The position numbers were made by a program, and so were the translations under genes. The notes below the pieces were generated by a model. It was given only the letters and a program-made list of their open reading frames with translations. It did no database searches and had not been told where the DNA came from. From contig NZ_JAJSAP010000006.1 in the NCBI RefSeq assembly GCF_021729035.1, forward strand, positions 124,001-188,000: a stretch of DNA of 64,000 nucleotides, in the 5' to 3' direction. This stretch comes from Microbulbifer sediminum. Lineage in GTDB: Bacteria; Pseudomonadota; Gammaproteobacteria; Pseudomonadales; Cellvibrionaceae. Positions 1 to 7,792 of this stretch are shown piece by piece (position 1 is the first letter of the stretch; every line of letters begins with the position of its first letter).

Positions 1-1
1 G

Positions 2-265
2 ACCCTGCTGGGCGGCTTTGTACTGATCCTCTGCTGTGTATTCTGGCTTGTTGATACCCGGAGCAGGCAACTACTTGCCCTGGCCAAGCCGGGGCTGAAA
101 CTGGTGGAGCAGGAGCTGCCGCCGGCGGCCAGGATCTTTACCCGGGATAGTGAGGAACGGGGTCCACTGGTGCGGTTCACCTTTGCAATACGCGCGTTGC
201 TGGCCGCGCAGTTTATTTTCGGCGCCGGAGTGGCCATATACGGTCTCTGGCAGTGGCTGGTGTAA
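2..265 (+). CDS. C-terminal part of an unidentified membrane protein (partial)
   Basis: The frame is open from the window edge to a TAA at 263-265 and gives 87 residues. It starts inside a hydrophobic segment (LLGGFVLILCCVFWLV), followed by a charged stretch of about 40 residues and a second hydrophobic segment (AIRALLAAQFIFGAGVAIYGLW) just before the stop. This two-helix layout with a cytoplasmic-looking middle marks the tail of an inner-membrane protein. The family cannot be named because the N-terminal part lies outside the window. The next gene starts 16 bases downstream, so the two may be co-transcribed. Confidence 0.6.
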   Translation, partial: TLLGGFVLILCCVFWLVDTRSRQLLALAKPGLKLVEQELPPAARIFTRDSEERGPLVRFTFAIRALLAAQFIFGAGVAIYGLWQWLV

Positions 266-281
266 ATCGGGGGGAATCACC

Positions 282-872
282 TTGAATCCGGATGGCTTTC
301 ACTCCCGGCTGCCCACATTGCACGGGGACGGTGTGCGTTTGCGCTGGCTGAAACCCGCCGATCTTCCCGCGCTGCAGCGGCTCTTTGGGAACCCCGAGGT
401 AGTGCGATTTATGGCGCTGTCGCAACTGGAGACGCGCGCGGATACCGAGCAATTCCTGGAATCCATAGTTGAGGGGTTTCTCGAGGGAAGCCTGTACCAG
501 TGGGGGCTGGATGTGGAAGGGCAGCTTGTGGGGACCTGCACCCTGGCGGCTATAGATCGCGCCAACGGGCATGGGGAAATCGGCTTTGCCCTGGCGCGCG
601 CCTACCGCGGGCAGGGGATTATGGCTCGCGCGGTTAGGGCCCTGCTTGAGTTCGCCTTTGGGCCGCTTGGGATGCATCGCGTCGAGGCCGACGTGGATCC
701 CCGCAATACCGCCTCGATCCGCCTGCTGGAAAGGCAGGGATTCACGCGCGAGGGCCTTCTGCGGGAACGCTACCGGGAGGAGGGTGGCTTTCAGGATGCC
801 CTGATCTATGGCCTGCTGCGGCGGGATTGGATGCCCCTTTCCCCCCGGGCAGGCAGGATTGGCGAAGGGTGA
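282..872 (+). CDS. GNAT family N-acetyltransferase, RimJ/RimL type
   Basis: A 196-residue single-domain acetyltransferase. The start is taken as TTG 282, which follows a purine-rich run (GGGGGGAA) at ribosome-binding distance; frames further upstream overlap the previous gene. It begins with the usual first strand (GVRLRWLKPADLPAL), has the acetyl-CoA loop in ARAYRGQGIMARAVRALL (R/Q-x-x-G-x-G/A form) and ends with NTASIRLLERQGFTREGLL and a short-chain tail typical of the RimJ/RimL subgroup. Such enzymes acetylate protein N-termini, amino acids or small amines; the substrate here is not evident. GTG 333 is a shorter possible start but would remove the first conserved strand. Confidence 0.85.
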   Translation: MNPDGFHSRLPTLHGDGVRLRWLKPADLPALQRLFGNPEVVRFMALSQLETRADTEQFLESIVEGFLEGSLYQWGLDVEGQLVGTCTLAAIDRANGHGEIGFALARAYRGQGIMARAVRALLEFAFGPLGMHRVEADVDPRNTASIRLLERQGFTREGLLRERYREEGGFQDALIYGLLRRDWMPLSPRAGRIGEG

Positions 873-1044
873 ATGTCGTCGCTTTCACTCCCGTGGCCAC
901 CGTGCGTCATTCAGCTTCCTCCCGGGCCGCCATTTGATCCGGTTCTCCCGTGATACCTCCCATTCTCTCCGGGACTCATTGGCTACACTTCGGTCGTGTC
1001 ACCCGGTATGTGTGGCTGATCTTCCCAACCCGAGGAGTCTCTCA

Positions 1045-1422
1045 GTGCTCGATCACGTTGGCATGCATGTGCACAGTTATGAACGCAGCAAGGAGTTTTT
1101 CCGCCTGGCCCTGGCCCCCCTGGATTACGAGCTGATTCTGGAGTATTCCGGCTGGGCCGGCTTCGGCTGGGCCGACCGGCCCAGCCTGTGGATCAGGGGG
1201 GGTACCAGCGTAACCCCGGCATTGCACCTGGCTTTCCGGGCGGAAGATCGCGACACTGTACGGGAGTTTCATCGCGTAGCGTTGCAGGCGGGTGGCAAGG
1301 ACAATGGTGAGCCCGGTCTGCGGCCGGAATACCATGCGGACTATTACGCGGCTTACGTGCTCGACCCGGATGGAAATAACGTCGAAGTCGTGTGTCACCT
1401 GCCGGAGCTGGCCGAACCCTGA
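1045..1422 (+). CDS. VOC (glyoxalase/bleomycin-resistance fold) family protein
   Basis: A 125-residue protein with one vicinal-oxygen-chelate domain. The GTG start at 1045 has GAGGAG ten bases upstream and makes the protein begin exactly at the conserved LDHVGMHVHSYERSKEFF strand-helix unit, so it is preferred over longer frames. The C-terminal half has YAAYVLDPDGNNVEVVCH, the usual end of these small bacterial VOC proteins. Candidate metal ligands are His4 in the first strand and the Glu in the last strand. Members of this subfamily are mostly uncharacterised; substrate is unknown. Confidence 0.8.
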   Translation: MLDHVGMHVHSYERSKEFFRLALAPLDYELILEYSGWAGFGWADRPSLWIRGGTSVTPALHLAFRAEDRDTVREFHRVALQAGGKDNGEPGLRPEYHADYYAAYVLDPDGNNVEVVCHLPELAEP

Positions 1423-1549
1423 AACGCCTACCCTGCAGGCGTCCAGGTCACACGCAATCCCCGGGGCCGGGTGGCCCTATCCGGGCAGCTCCCCTCCTTT
1501 TCCGGTATGCTGGCCGGGACTTACAGTAATAATAAATATCCAGCTACAT

Positions 1550-2677
1550 ATGCATGATGTCTTTGTTACCGGCAGTGGCAGCTTCCTGCCGGGGACTCCG
1601 GTGGATAACCGGGAAATGGAAGGGCGGATTGGCCTGCTCGGGCCTCACAGCCGGCGTCTGAAAGCTGCCACCCTGCGCCAGAATGGGATTCAATCGCGGC
1701 ACTATGCAATAGACGCGGGTGGAAACCACCTCTTTACCAATGCGGCAATGGCTGCGCGGGCCGTCGAAGCCGCATGCGACCGGGCGCGGGTGGACTGTAA
1801 CAGCCTGGATTATCTCGCCGCCAGCACTACCCAGGGTGACATGTTGGTGCCCGGCCACGCCAGCGCCGTCCATGGGGAATTGGGGCGGGGGCAGCTCGAA
1901 CTGGGCTCCTTCCAGAGTGTTTGCGGCAGCAGCATGATGGCGATCAAGTCCGCCTACCTGAACCTCAGGGCCGGGGAGCACCGGTGCGCCGCCGCCTGTG
2001 GCAGCGAGTTCTCGAGCCGGTGGTTCCAGCCAGGTTTCTACGATGCCGTCGACTTTGTATCCATGGGCACCGAAGATGCTTTCCGGTATGAGTTCCTGCG
2101 CTGGACCCTGTCCGATGGTGCCGGCGCCCTGTTGCTGGAGACCGAGGCGCAGCCCGGCCCGCCCTGCCTGCGCATTGACTGGATTGAGCAGAAATCCTTT
2201 GCCGATCGTTTTCCCGCCTGCATGTCCGCTGGCAGTTCCCGGCTTCCCGATGGTGGAGAGCGGCCCTGGTCCCATTTCGGTTCCCCGGTCGGTGCCGCTG
2301 AGGGAGGCGCTTTCCCGCTACGCCAGGACTTTCACCTGCTGGAGCGGATGTTCCCGGTGTGGGTGGGGTATTACCTGGAGGTGCTGGAGCGGAGGGGACT
2401 GGACCCCGCCAGGGTCAGGTATTTCTTGCCCCACTACTCGGCACGCGCCCTGGGACAGCGGATGCAACGACTACTGGAAAAGGCCGGTGCAATGATCCCG
2501 GAGGATCGCTGGCGCAATCATCAGGATCGGGTGGGCAATGTTGGCAGTGCCTCAATCTTCCTGCTGCTCGACCGGTTGTTAAGGGAAGAGGAGTTGCGGG
2601 AGGGCGACCGGGTCCTTTGCTTTGTTCCGGAGAGCGGTCGCTGCCTGGCCGCGTTTATGTGCCTGACGGTGGTATGA
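1550..2677 (+). CDS. Beta-ketoacyl synthase III-type condensing enzyme (StlD/DarB-like)
   Basis: A 375-residue thiolase-fold condensing enzyme that would join an acyl starter to a malonyl-type extender. The catalytic triad is visible: Cys125 in VCGSSMMAIKSAYL, His295 in LPHYSARALG, and Asn330 in VGNVGSASIF. The opening MHDVFVTGSGSFLPGTPVDN is typical of the KSIII branch used in specialised metabolism rather than housekeeping FabH, and a separate FabH-like gene exists at 31733-32878. Start ATG 1550 fits the family N-terminus, but its ribosome-binding site is weak. It is the first gene of a tight operon (4 bases to the next gene). Product is unknown; DarB-like resorcinol chemistry is only one possibility. 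Confidence 0.82.
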   Translation: MHDVFVTGSGSFLPGTPVDNREMEGRIGLLGPHSRRLKAATLRQNGIQSRHYAIDAGGNHLFTNAAMAARAVEAACDRARVDCNSLDYLAASTTQGDMLVPGHASAVHGELGRGQLELGSFQSVCGSSMMAIKSAYLNLRAGEHRCAAACGSEFSSRWFQPGFYDAVDFVSMGTEDAFRYEFLRWTLSDGAGALLLETEAQPGPPCLRIDWIEQKSFADRFPACMSAGSSRLPDGGERPWSHFGSPVGAAEGGAFPLRQDFHLLERMFPVWVGYYLEVLERRGLDPARVRYFLPHYSARALGQRMQRLLEKAGAMIPEDRWRNHQDRVGNVGSASIFLLLDRLLREEELREGDRVLCFVPESGRCLAAFMCLTVV

Positions 2678-2681
2678 AACG

Positions 2682-3362
2682 ATGCAGCATGAATTGAGCG
2701 AGGGCCAGAGGCTGGTCCGGGAACTGGGGCGAACCTGGGCGGAATTTGAGAGCCGGCTGGTAAAGGTGCCAATTATTGCACGGGCACTGCGTGGTGCCAT
2801 CCGCCTGGAGGATTACCGGCTGTTACTGCACGATCACTACCAACAGGTTATCGATGGTGCCTGCTGGATATCACGGGCCGCTTCTTCAATCGGCCGCGAC
2901 CATCTCGAGCTCCGCTCGCAGTTCCTGCGCCATGCGGGTACCGAGCACCGGGATTACCGCATGCTGGAACAGGATTACCGACGGGTCGGAGGAGACGTGC
3001 AGCAATTGCGCCTGGGACAGAAAAATATTGGTGCCAGCGCCCTGTCAGCCTGGATGATGCAGCGGGCTTCCCGGCCGGATCCCCTCGACCTGCTGGGGGC
3101 CATGTTCATGATCGAGGGGCTGGGTAAGCACTTTGCCGGTATGTTTGCCGGCGCCCTGCAGCAGCACCTGGAGCTGCAGGATGACCAGGTGAGTTTCTAC
3201 CTTTACCACGCCGAGCACGATGAAGACCACCTGCAGCAGCTACACGAACTGTTCGACTCCGGCCTGTTGCAGGAGCCCGGGCTTGCGAGTCGCATCGCGC
3301 ACACCGCGCGTGTCACCGGTCGCCTTTACCTGTTGCAGCTGGAAGAGCTGGGGAGTTACTGA
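2682..3362 (+). CDS. Haem-oxygenase-fold (HDO/TenA-like) iron-containing redox enzyme
   Basis: A 226-residue all-helical protein of the haem-oxygenase-like di-iron oxidase superfamily, whose known members include UndA (alkene-forming), CADD and SznF. The C-terminal ligand motif H-x3-D-x2-H is present as His176, Asp180 and His183; Glu145 lies in FMIEGLGKH; and the first helix pair carries His84, Glu88 and His89, where the usual E-x2-H spacing is altered. Iron binding is therefore likely but inferred. It lies 4 bases after the ketosynthase and overlaps the next gene by one base (TGATG), so translation is coupled. A role in oxidising the ketosynthase product is the natural inference. Confidence 0.75.
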   Translation: MQHELSEGQRLVRELGRTWAEFESRLVKVPIIARALRGAIRLEDYRLLLHDHYQQVIDGACWISRAASSIGRDHLELRSQFLRHAGTEHRDYRMLEQDYRRVGGDVQQLRLGQKNIGASALSAWMMQRASRPDPLDLLGAMFMIEGLGKHFAGMFAGALQQHLELQDDQVSFYLYHAEHDEDHLQQLHELFDSGLLQEPGLASRIAHTARVTGRLYLLQLEELGSY

Positions 3363-4297
3363 TGGGCTGGAACAGCGACTTCGAGCAGTCGAGCCTCAAC
3401 CACACGGACCCCAACCCCTGGCTGGTGCTCTACCTGGATCGCAGCCTGCCTATCCATGACCGGGCCAAGCGCGCCCTGCTGGCCGGGCATAATACCTGGT
3501 CACGCCGGTTGCTGCTGCCACTGGTGCGACCGTTGGCCCGACTCTCGATTGTGCTGGTGCAGTTGTTGCGGCTGTTGATTCCTGAGCGCTGGCATTCATC
3601 GTGGGTGCTGCACCGGACTATCTACTGGGGGCTGCGGTACTTTGTGCGCGCGGACGCCAACTACCTGATCCTGCGCCATTTCAATATCGGCACGGAGCTG
3701 TTGCAGTTTATCGCCGACAACGTGGGAGGCGTTGCGATCAGCAGCACCCGCCCGTTGCGGCCGCGGAAGCTGGAAGACCTCCTGGACGATACGTTCCTGA
3801 TTCACGACCTCAATATTTACAATTTCATCGGTGAGCTGAGCCAGCAGCTGGCCGACCAGGGGCGTGAAATCCAACCCCCCGCCAGCCTGGACTTTAGTGC
3901 CATTTCCGATGGTGATTTTGACCTGGAACCGGGAGGCCGGTATGCGACCAGTGTCCTCGACCTGCAGACAGCGATCGAACTCTACACTCCCCTTTATGCC
4001 CTTTTCCTCTCCGATCACGATTTCTGGCGGGCCAGTAATTCCCTGCAGCTCGATGAAACCATTTCCATCTATATTGGTAAGTTGCTGAATGACCCAACTG
4101 CCCTGTCGTTGGTCAGTAACCGTCACCCAATGGTCCCGCACACGACACTGCAGGCGGGTTTCCGCCTGATGCTGCATGGGTTGGACGCGGAAATCCTGCA
4201 CGGCTACCTGCGCGAGCTCAAGCGCGCAGGCCGGCAACAGGTGGCGCAGGAGCCGGCGCCCGCTGAACGCCGGGAGCAGGGCGTTGCCGAGGCCTGA
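3362..4297 (+). CDS. Uncharacterised 311-aa protein of ketosynthase/oxidase operon
   Basis: I cannot assign a function. The protein starts with a DPNPWLVLYLDRSLPIHDRAK segment, then a strongly hydrophobic/basic helix region (about residues 45-75, SRRLLLPLVRPLARLSIVLVQLLRLL) that could lie in or on the membrane. The middle has ANYLILRHFNIGTELLQFIADN and DDTFLIHDLNIYNF, rich in His, Asn and Asp, with several invariant-looking polar residues. I have a weak recollection of similar proteins (possibly DUF6999) in Bacteroidetes beside the same two enzymes, not verifiable here. Its start codon overlaps the stop of the preceding oxidase gene by one base, so it very likely acts with it. Confidence 0.7.
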   Translation: MGWNSDFEQSSLNHTDPNPWLVLYLDRSLPIHDRAKRALLAGHNTWSRRLLLPLVRPLARLSIVLVQLLRLLIPERWHSSWVLHRTIYWGLRYFVRADANYLILRHFNIGTELLQFIADNVGGVAISSTRPLRPRKLEDLLDDTFLIHDLNIYNFIGELSQQLADQGREIQPPASLDFSAISDGDFDLEPGGRYATSVLDLQTAIELYTPLYALFLSDHDFWRASNSLQLDETISIYIGKLLNDPTALSLVSNRHPMVPHTTLQAGFRLMLHGLDAEILHGYLRELKRAGRQQVAQEPAPAERREQGVAEA

Positions 4298-4468
4298 GCC
4301 ATCGGCGGGATAGTGCCGGGGGTTGTTTCTCGCGCGGCCCGCTGGCACGGCACAGGCTGGGTCGAGGGGCGGCTCTGCTCACGGCGAGTATGATCAGCCG
4401 CCGGATGGCCTGCCGTATACCTGAGAAGGAATAGCCGGGCCGTCACCACCAACCTGAAGGAGGCCGTC

Positions 4469-4861
4469 ATGGGACCTAAAGCCGCCGTCAGCTGCCTGAG
4501 AGTTGTCCTGGTTGTTTTCGGGCTGTTTTTCATTTTCGGCATCTACGCCATGATGATGTGGGTCTGGCCTGAGGGCTGGGGCTGGACTCCGCGGCAGTAT
4601 GAATACGAACAAATGATCATGGGCGTTTACGCCACCCTGGGCGTGTTCCTGATCCGGGCTGCGCGGGATCCGCTGGGCAACGCCAGCCTGATCTGGTTTA
4701 CCGTCTGGTCCAGCGTCGTGCATGGCCTGATCATGCTGGTACAGGCGCTTGTCGACAGCACCGAACGGCACAACCTGCTCGGGGACGTGCCGGCCCTGTT
4801 GATACTGGCCGCGGTGCTGGGCTACCTGATGCAACGGGCCACACGGTCACCGGCCAGCTGA
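4469..4861 (+). CDS. Small inner-membrane protein, DUF6632-like
   Basis: A 130-residue protein with about four membrane segments (residues 9-32, 50-63, 71-91 and 104-120). It starts at ATG 4469, eight bases after a strong AAGGAGG. The pattern YAMMMWVWPEGWGW followed by YEQMIMGVYATLGVFLIRAARDPLGN-SLI resembles the DUF6632 family of small bacterial membrane proteins. No catalytic residues can be recognised and no function is known for the family. It stands alone between the ketosynthase operon and srkA. Confidence 0.7.
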   Translation: MGPKAAVSCLRVVLVVFGLFFIFGIYAMMMWVWPEGWGWTPRQYEYEQMIMGVYATLGVFLIRAARDPLGNASLIWFTVWSSVVHGLIMLVQALVDSTERHNLLGDVPALLILAAVLGYLMQRATRSPAS

Positions 4862-4941
4862 GGGAATGGTTCTTCGGCGGGTTTGTGCGCCCCCCGGGGC
4901 GCGCGTTAGCATAGCCGGCCATCATCCAGCCGGTTGCCGTT

Positions 4942-5928
4942 ATGTCCGCGAGCCCACACCCCTACGATGCCCTGACCCCCGACGTGGTTATCGACTGCGT
5001 GGAAACCACCGGGCTGCTCTCCGACGCGCGTATCTTCCCGCTGAACAGCTATGAGAACCGCGTCTACCAGGTGGGGGTCGAGGACGGTGAGCCGCTTATC
5101 GCCAAATTCTACCGACCGGGTCGCTGGACCGATGCGCAGATTCTGGAGGAGCACGCCTTCTCCCTCGAGCTGGCCGAGGCCGAGATCCCGGTCGTTGCGC
5201 CGCTGGTGTTCGATGGCCGCACCCTGATGGAGGCGCACGGGTTCCGCTTTGCGCTGTTCCCCCGCCGCGGCGGCCGTCAGGTGGAACTGGATAATTTTGA
5301 GCACCTGGAGCAGGTGGGCACCATGCTCGGCCGTATCCATGCCATCGGCCGTGCGCGGCCGTTCGAACACCGCCCGGCGCTGACGCTGCAGCATTTCGCC
5401 ATCGACAGCCGGGAGTTTATCCTTGCCGGTGATTTCCTGCCGGCGGAAAACCGCGAGGCTTATGCCTCGGTGACCGCCCATATCATCGAGCAGATCGCGC
5501 CGCTCTTTGAGCAACAGTGGTCAACCCTGCGCCTGCACGGCGACTGCCACGCGGGCAACTTCCTGTGGCGGAACGAGACGCCCTGGTTTGTGGATTTCGA
5601 CGATTGCCTGAGCGGGCCCGCGATCCAGGATATCTGGATGCTGCTGTCCGGCAGTCGGGCGGACCAGACCGCCTACCTGGATACGGTGATCGAGGGTTAT
5701 GAAACTTTTTGCCGTTTCAACCCTCAAGAATTGCAACTGGTTGAGCCACTGCGCTGCCTGCGGCAGATGCACCATGCGGCGTGGCTGGCACGACGCTGGG
5801 AAGACCCGGCTTTCCCGCAGGCCTTCCCCTGGTTCAACACACCGCGCTACTGGGCGGAACATATACTGGCATTGCGCGAGCAGCAGTCGGCTCTGCTGGA
5901 GCCGACCCTGACGCTCGGCGCGGTCTGA
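4942..5928 (+). CDS. srkA: Stress response serine/threonine protein kinase SrkA (YihE/RdoA)
   Basis: A 328-residue aminoglycoside-phosphotransferase-fold protein kinase. The N-terminal lobe holds ENRVYQVGVEDGEPLIAKFYRP with the ATP-contacting Lys; the catalytic loop is LRLHGDCHAGNFLW and the metal-binding segment FVDFDDCLSGPAIQDIWML. Length and the start segment YDALTPDVVIDCVE match the SrkA family (about 325-330 residues). In E. coli SrkA counters programmed cell death and works with the Cpx envelope-stress system and DsbA; that role is carried over by homology. It appears monocistronic, followed after 56 bases by cysE. Confidence 0.93.
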   Translation: MSASPHPYDALTPDVVIDCVETTGLLSDARIFPLNSYENRVYQVGVEDGEPLIAKFYRPGRWTDAQILEEHAFSLELAEAEIPVVAPLVFDGRTLMEAHGFRFALFPRRGGRQVELDNFEHLEQVGTMLGRIHAIGRARPFEHRPALTLQHFAIDSREFILAGDFLPAENREAYASVTAHIIEQIAPLFEQQWSTLRLHGDCHAGNFLWRNETPWFVDFDDCLSGPAIQDIWMLLSGSRADQTAYLDTVIEGYETFCRFNPQELQLVEPLRCLRQMHHAAWLARRWEDPAFPQAFPWFNTPRYWAEHILALREQQSALLEPTLTLGAV

Positions 5929-5984
5929 TACAGCACACAACGGCCACGGCGTAGTTAGCGGCGCCGGTGAAGGAGCGATACCCG

Positions 5985-6815
5985 ATGGCAGTCCATCAGC
6001 TCAATACCCTCGACCAGCAGGCTGACCCACTATGGCAGCAAATCCGCGCCGACGTGGCACAACAGGCGGAGCACGAGCCAATCCTGGCCAGTTTCCTGCA
6101 CGCAACGATCCTCAACCATGGGACCCTGGAATCGGCGCTCAGCTTCCATCTCGCCAACAAGCTTGATAGCCCGGTAGCCCAGGCATTGTTGATCCGCGAG
6201 GTGATCGACGAAGCGCTGGACAGCGATCCCGCCATCGGCCATGCCGTGCGCGCCGACCTGAGGGCCGTGCAGCAGCGCGATTCGGCCTGCTCCTCACTGT
6301 ATGAGCCCTTCCTGTACTTCAAGGGCTTTCACGCCCTGCAGGCCTGGCGCGTGGCGCATTGGCTCTGGCAGCAGCAGCGCCGCTCGCTGGCACTGTTCCT
6401 GCAGCACCGTATCTCGGTGGTATTCAGCGTGGACATTCACCCGGCCGCGACCCTGGGCGAGGGCATATTGCTGGACCACGCCACCGGTATCGTGATCGGC
6501 GAGACCGCGGTGGTGGAAAACAATGTCTCCATCATGCAGTCAGTGACCCTGGGCGGTACCGGCAAGGAAAGTGGTGACCGCCACCCCAAGGTACGGGAAG
6601 GGGTGCTGATCGGGGCCGGCAGCAAGGTGCTGGGCAATATCGAAATCGGGCGCTGTGCACAGGTGGCGTCGGGCAGCGTGGTGCTCAAGTCGGTGCCGGC
6701 GAAGAAGCTGGTGGCCGGCGTGCCGGCGCGGGTTATCTGTGACGCCAGCTGTGATGCGCCGGCCCTGTCCATGGATCACTGCGCCCTGACCCAGGTAGAC
6801 CGTCAGCTACCCTGA
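5985..6815 (+). CDS. cysE: Serine O-acetyltransferase
   Basis: A 276-residue enzyme making O-acetylserine from serine and acetyl-CoA, the first step of cysteine synthesis. The N-terminal helical domain (to about residue 140) is followed by a left-handed beta-helix with hexapeptide repeats (DIHPAATLGEGILLDHATGIVIGETAVV), the catalytic-site signature SVTLGGTGKESGDRHPKV and the end loop VLKSVPAKKLVAGVPARVI. ATG 5985 has AAGGAG eight bases upstream, so it is preferred to GTG 5967. The extra C-terminal tail (about 20 residues past the beta-helix) is where cysteine feedback and CysK docking occur in homologues; this one ends in QLP and lacks the CysK-docking Ile. Confidence 0.93.
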   Translation: MAVHQLNTLDQQADPLWQQIRADVAQQAEHEPILASFLHATILNHGTLESALSFHLANKLDSPVAQALLIREVIDEALDSDPAIGHAVRADLRAVQQRDSACSSLYEPFLYFKGFHALQAWRVAHWLWQQQRRSLALFLQHRISVVFSVDIHPAATLGEGILLDHATGIVIGETAVVENNVSIMQSVTLGGTGKESGDRHPKVREGVLIGAGSKVLGNIEIGRCAQVASGSVVLKSVPAKKLVAGVPARVICDASCDAPALSMDHCALTQVDRQLP

Positions 6816-6975
6816 CCGGCAGGTCCGGGTGACCCGCCTGGATCATTTGTTCTCATTTGTGGTCGGAATTGCTTTCCCCGGTGCCTAGACTTAGCGCAAC
6901 GGCAGTCCAGCCGGGGGCCAGCGGGCAGAATGCCGGTGGCCCGTTGGACCGGTAAACACAACTATCCTGAAAGCC

Positions 6976-7776
6976 ATGAAATACAGTCTCAGCGCCAAGA
7001 ACCTTGTCTGCCGCAACCTGGAGTCCCGGGCCAGCTATTGCGCCGGGTTGATCAACCCGGACCAGACCAGGGAGATCACCAGCATTGTGCGCAGCGACAG
7101 TGGCCTGTTGTCGCACACGTTCAACCAGGCGGTGACCAATGCGGTCGTTCCGGCGATGATCCTGAAGCGATTCGTGGTGGACTATTTTGCCGAGCGCCAC
7201 AGCCCCTTCACCCTGTGGCACTGTGCCAGCAAGCCCATGGATGAGGCGGAAATGGCGGAGCTCAAGCTGACCCATCGCGACACCCTGGTGGCCATGGCCA
7301 TCGAAGTTCAGCGGCTTGCGGCGGATGAAAAACTGCCAGGGGAGCTGCGTGAGCGGCTGGAGATCGTGGCCGTGGGCGCAGAACAGCTCGGGGAATACGG
7401 CGAGCTGCAGGCGCAGGCTTTCGATGGTACCCGCGAAGCACCGCAGATTCGCAAGTTCTACCAGAAGCTGGCGGAGATTCCCGAGCAGAAGCGCAGCCGC
7501 CTGAAGTTTTACCTGGCCCGGCTGGATGGAGAGGCAGTGGCTTCGGGCTGTCTGTTCGCCTCCGCCGATGCGCTGGGCATATACGACCTGCAAACGCTAG
7601 AGGCCCAGCGGGGCAAGGGCATCGGCCGGGCATTGTTCCATCACCTGCTGGCACAGGCGGTCCACAGCCACCACAAATACGTTGTCGCTCTCACCGCGGA
7701 AGACCGCCAGAGCGCCTACCTGGATGCGGGCTTTTTCGCCGTGGGCCAGGTGAGCCGCTATCTGTTCGAGCCCTGA
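6976..7776 (+). CDS. GNAT family N-acetyltransferase with N-terminal extension
   Basis: A 266-residue protein. The C-terminal half (about residues 125-266) is a GNAT fold with the acetyl-CoA loop EAQRGKGIGRALFHHLLAQA and the final YLDAGFFAVGQVSRYLF strand. The N-terminal 120 residues (helical, LVCRNLESRASYCAGLINPDQTREI) match no domain I recognise. Substrate unknown. The gene converges on epmA with only 16 bases between stops, within which a short inverted repeat (CCTGAG and CTCAGG) is visible but no clear terminator. Confidence 0.75.
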   Translation: MKYSLSAKNLVCRNLESRASYCAGLINPDQTREITSIVRSDSGLLSHTFNQAVTNAVVPAMILKRFVVDYFAERHSPFTLWHCASKPMDEAEMAELKLTHRDTLVAMAIEVQRLAADEKLPGELRERLEIVAVGAEQLGEYGELQAQAFDGTREAPQIRKFYQKLAEIPEQKRSRLKFYLARLDGEAVASGCLFASADALGIYDLQTLEAQRGKGIGRALFHHLLAQAVHSHHKYVVALTAEDRQSAYLDAGFFAVGQVSRYLFEP

Positions 7777-7792
7777 GCCCCGGGCACACGCC

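Noticed and set aside
808-1044. N-terminal extension of the VOC protein from an upstream ATG
   Set aside because: The extension overlaps the GNAT gene and is unlike any VOC protein; GTG 1045 has a good ribosome-binding site.
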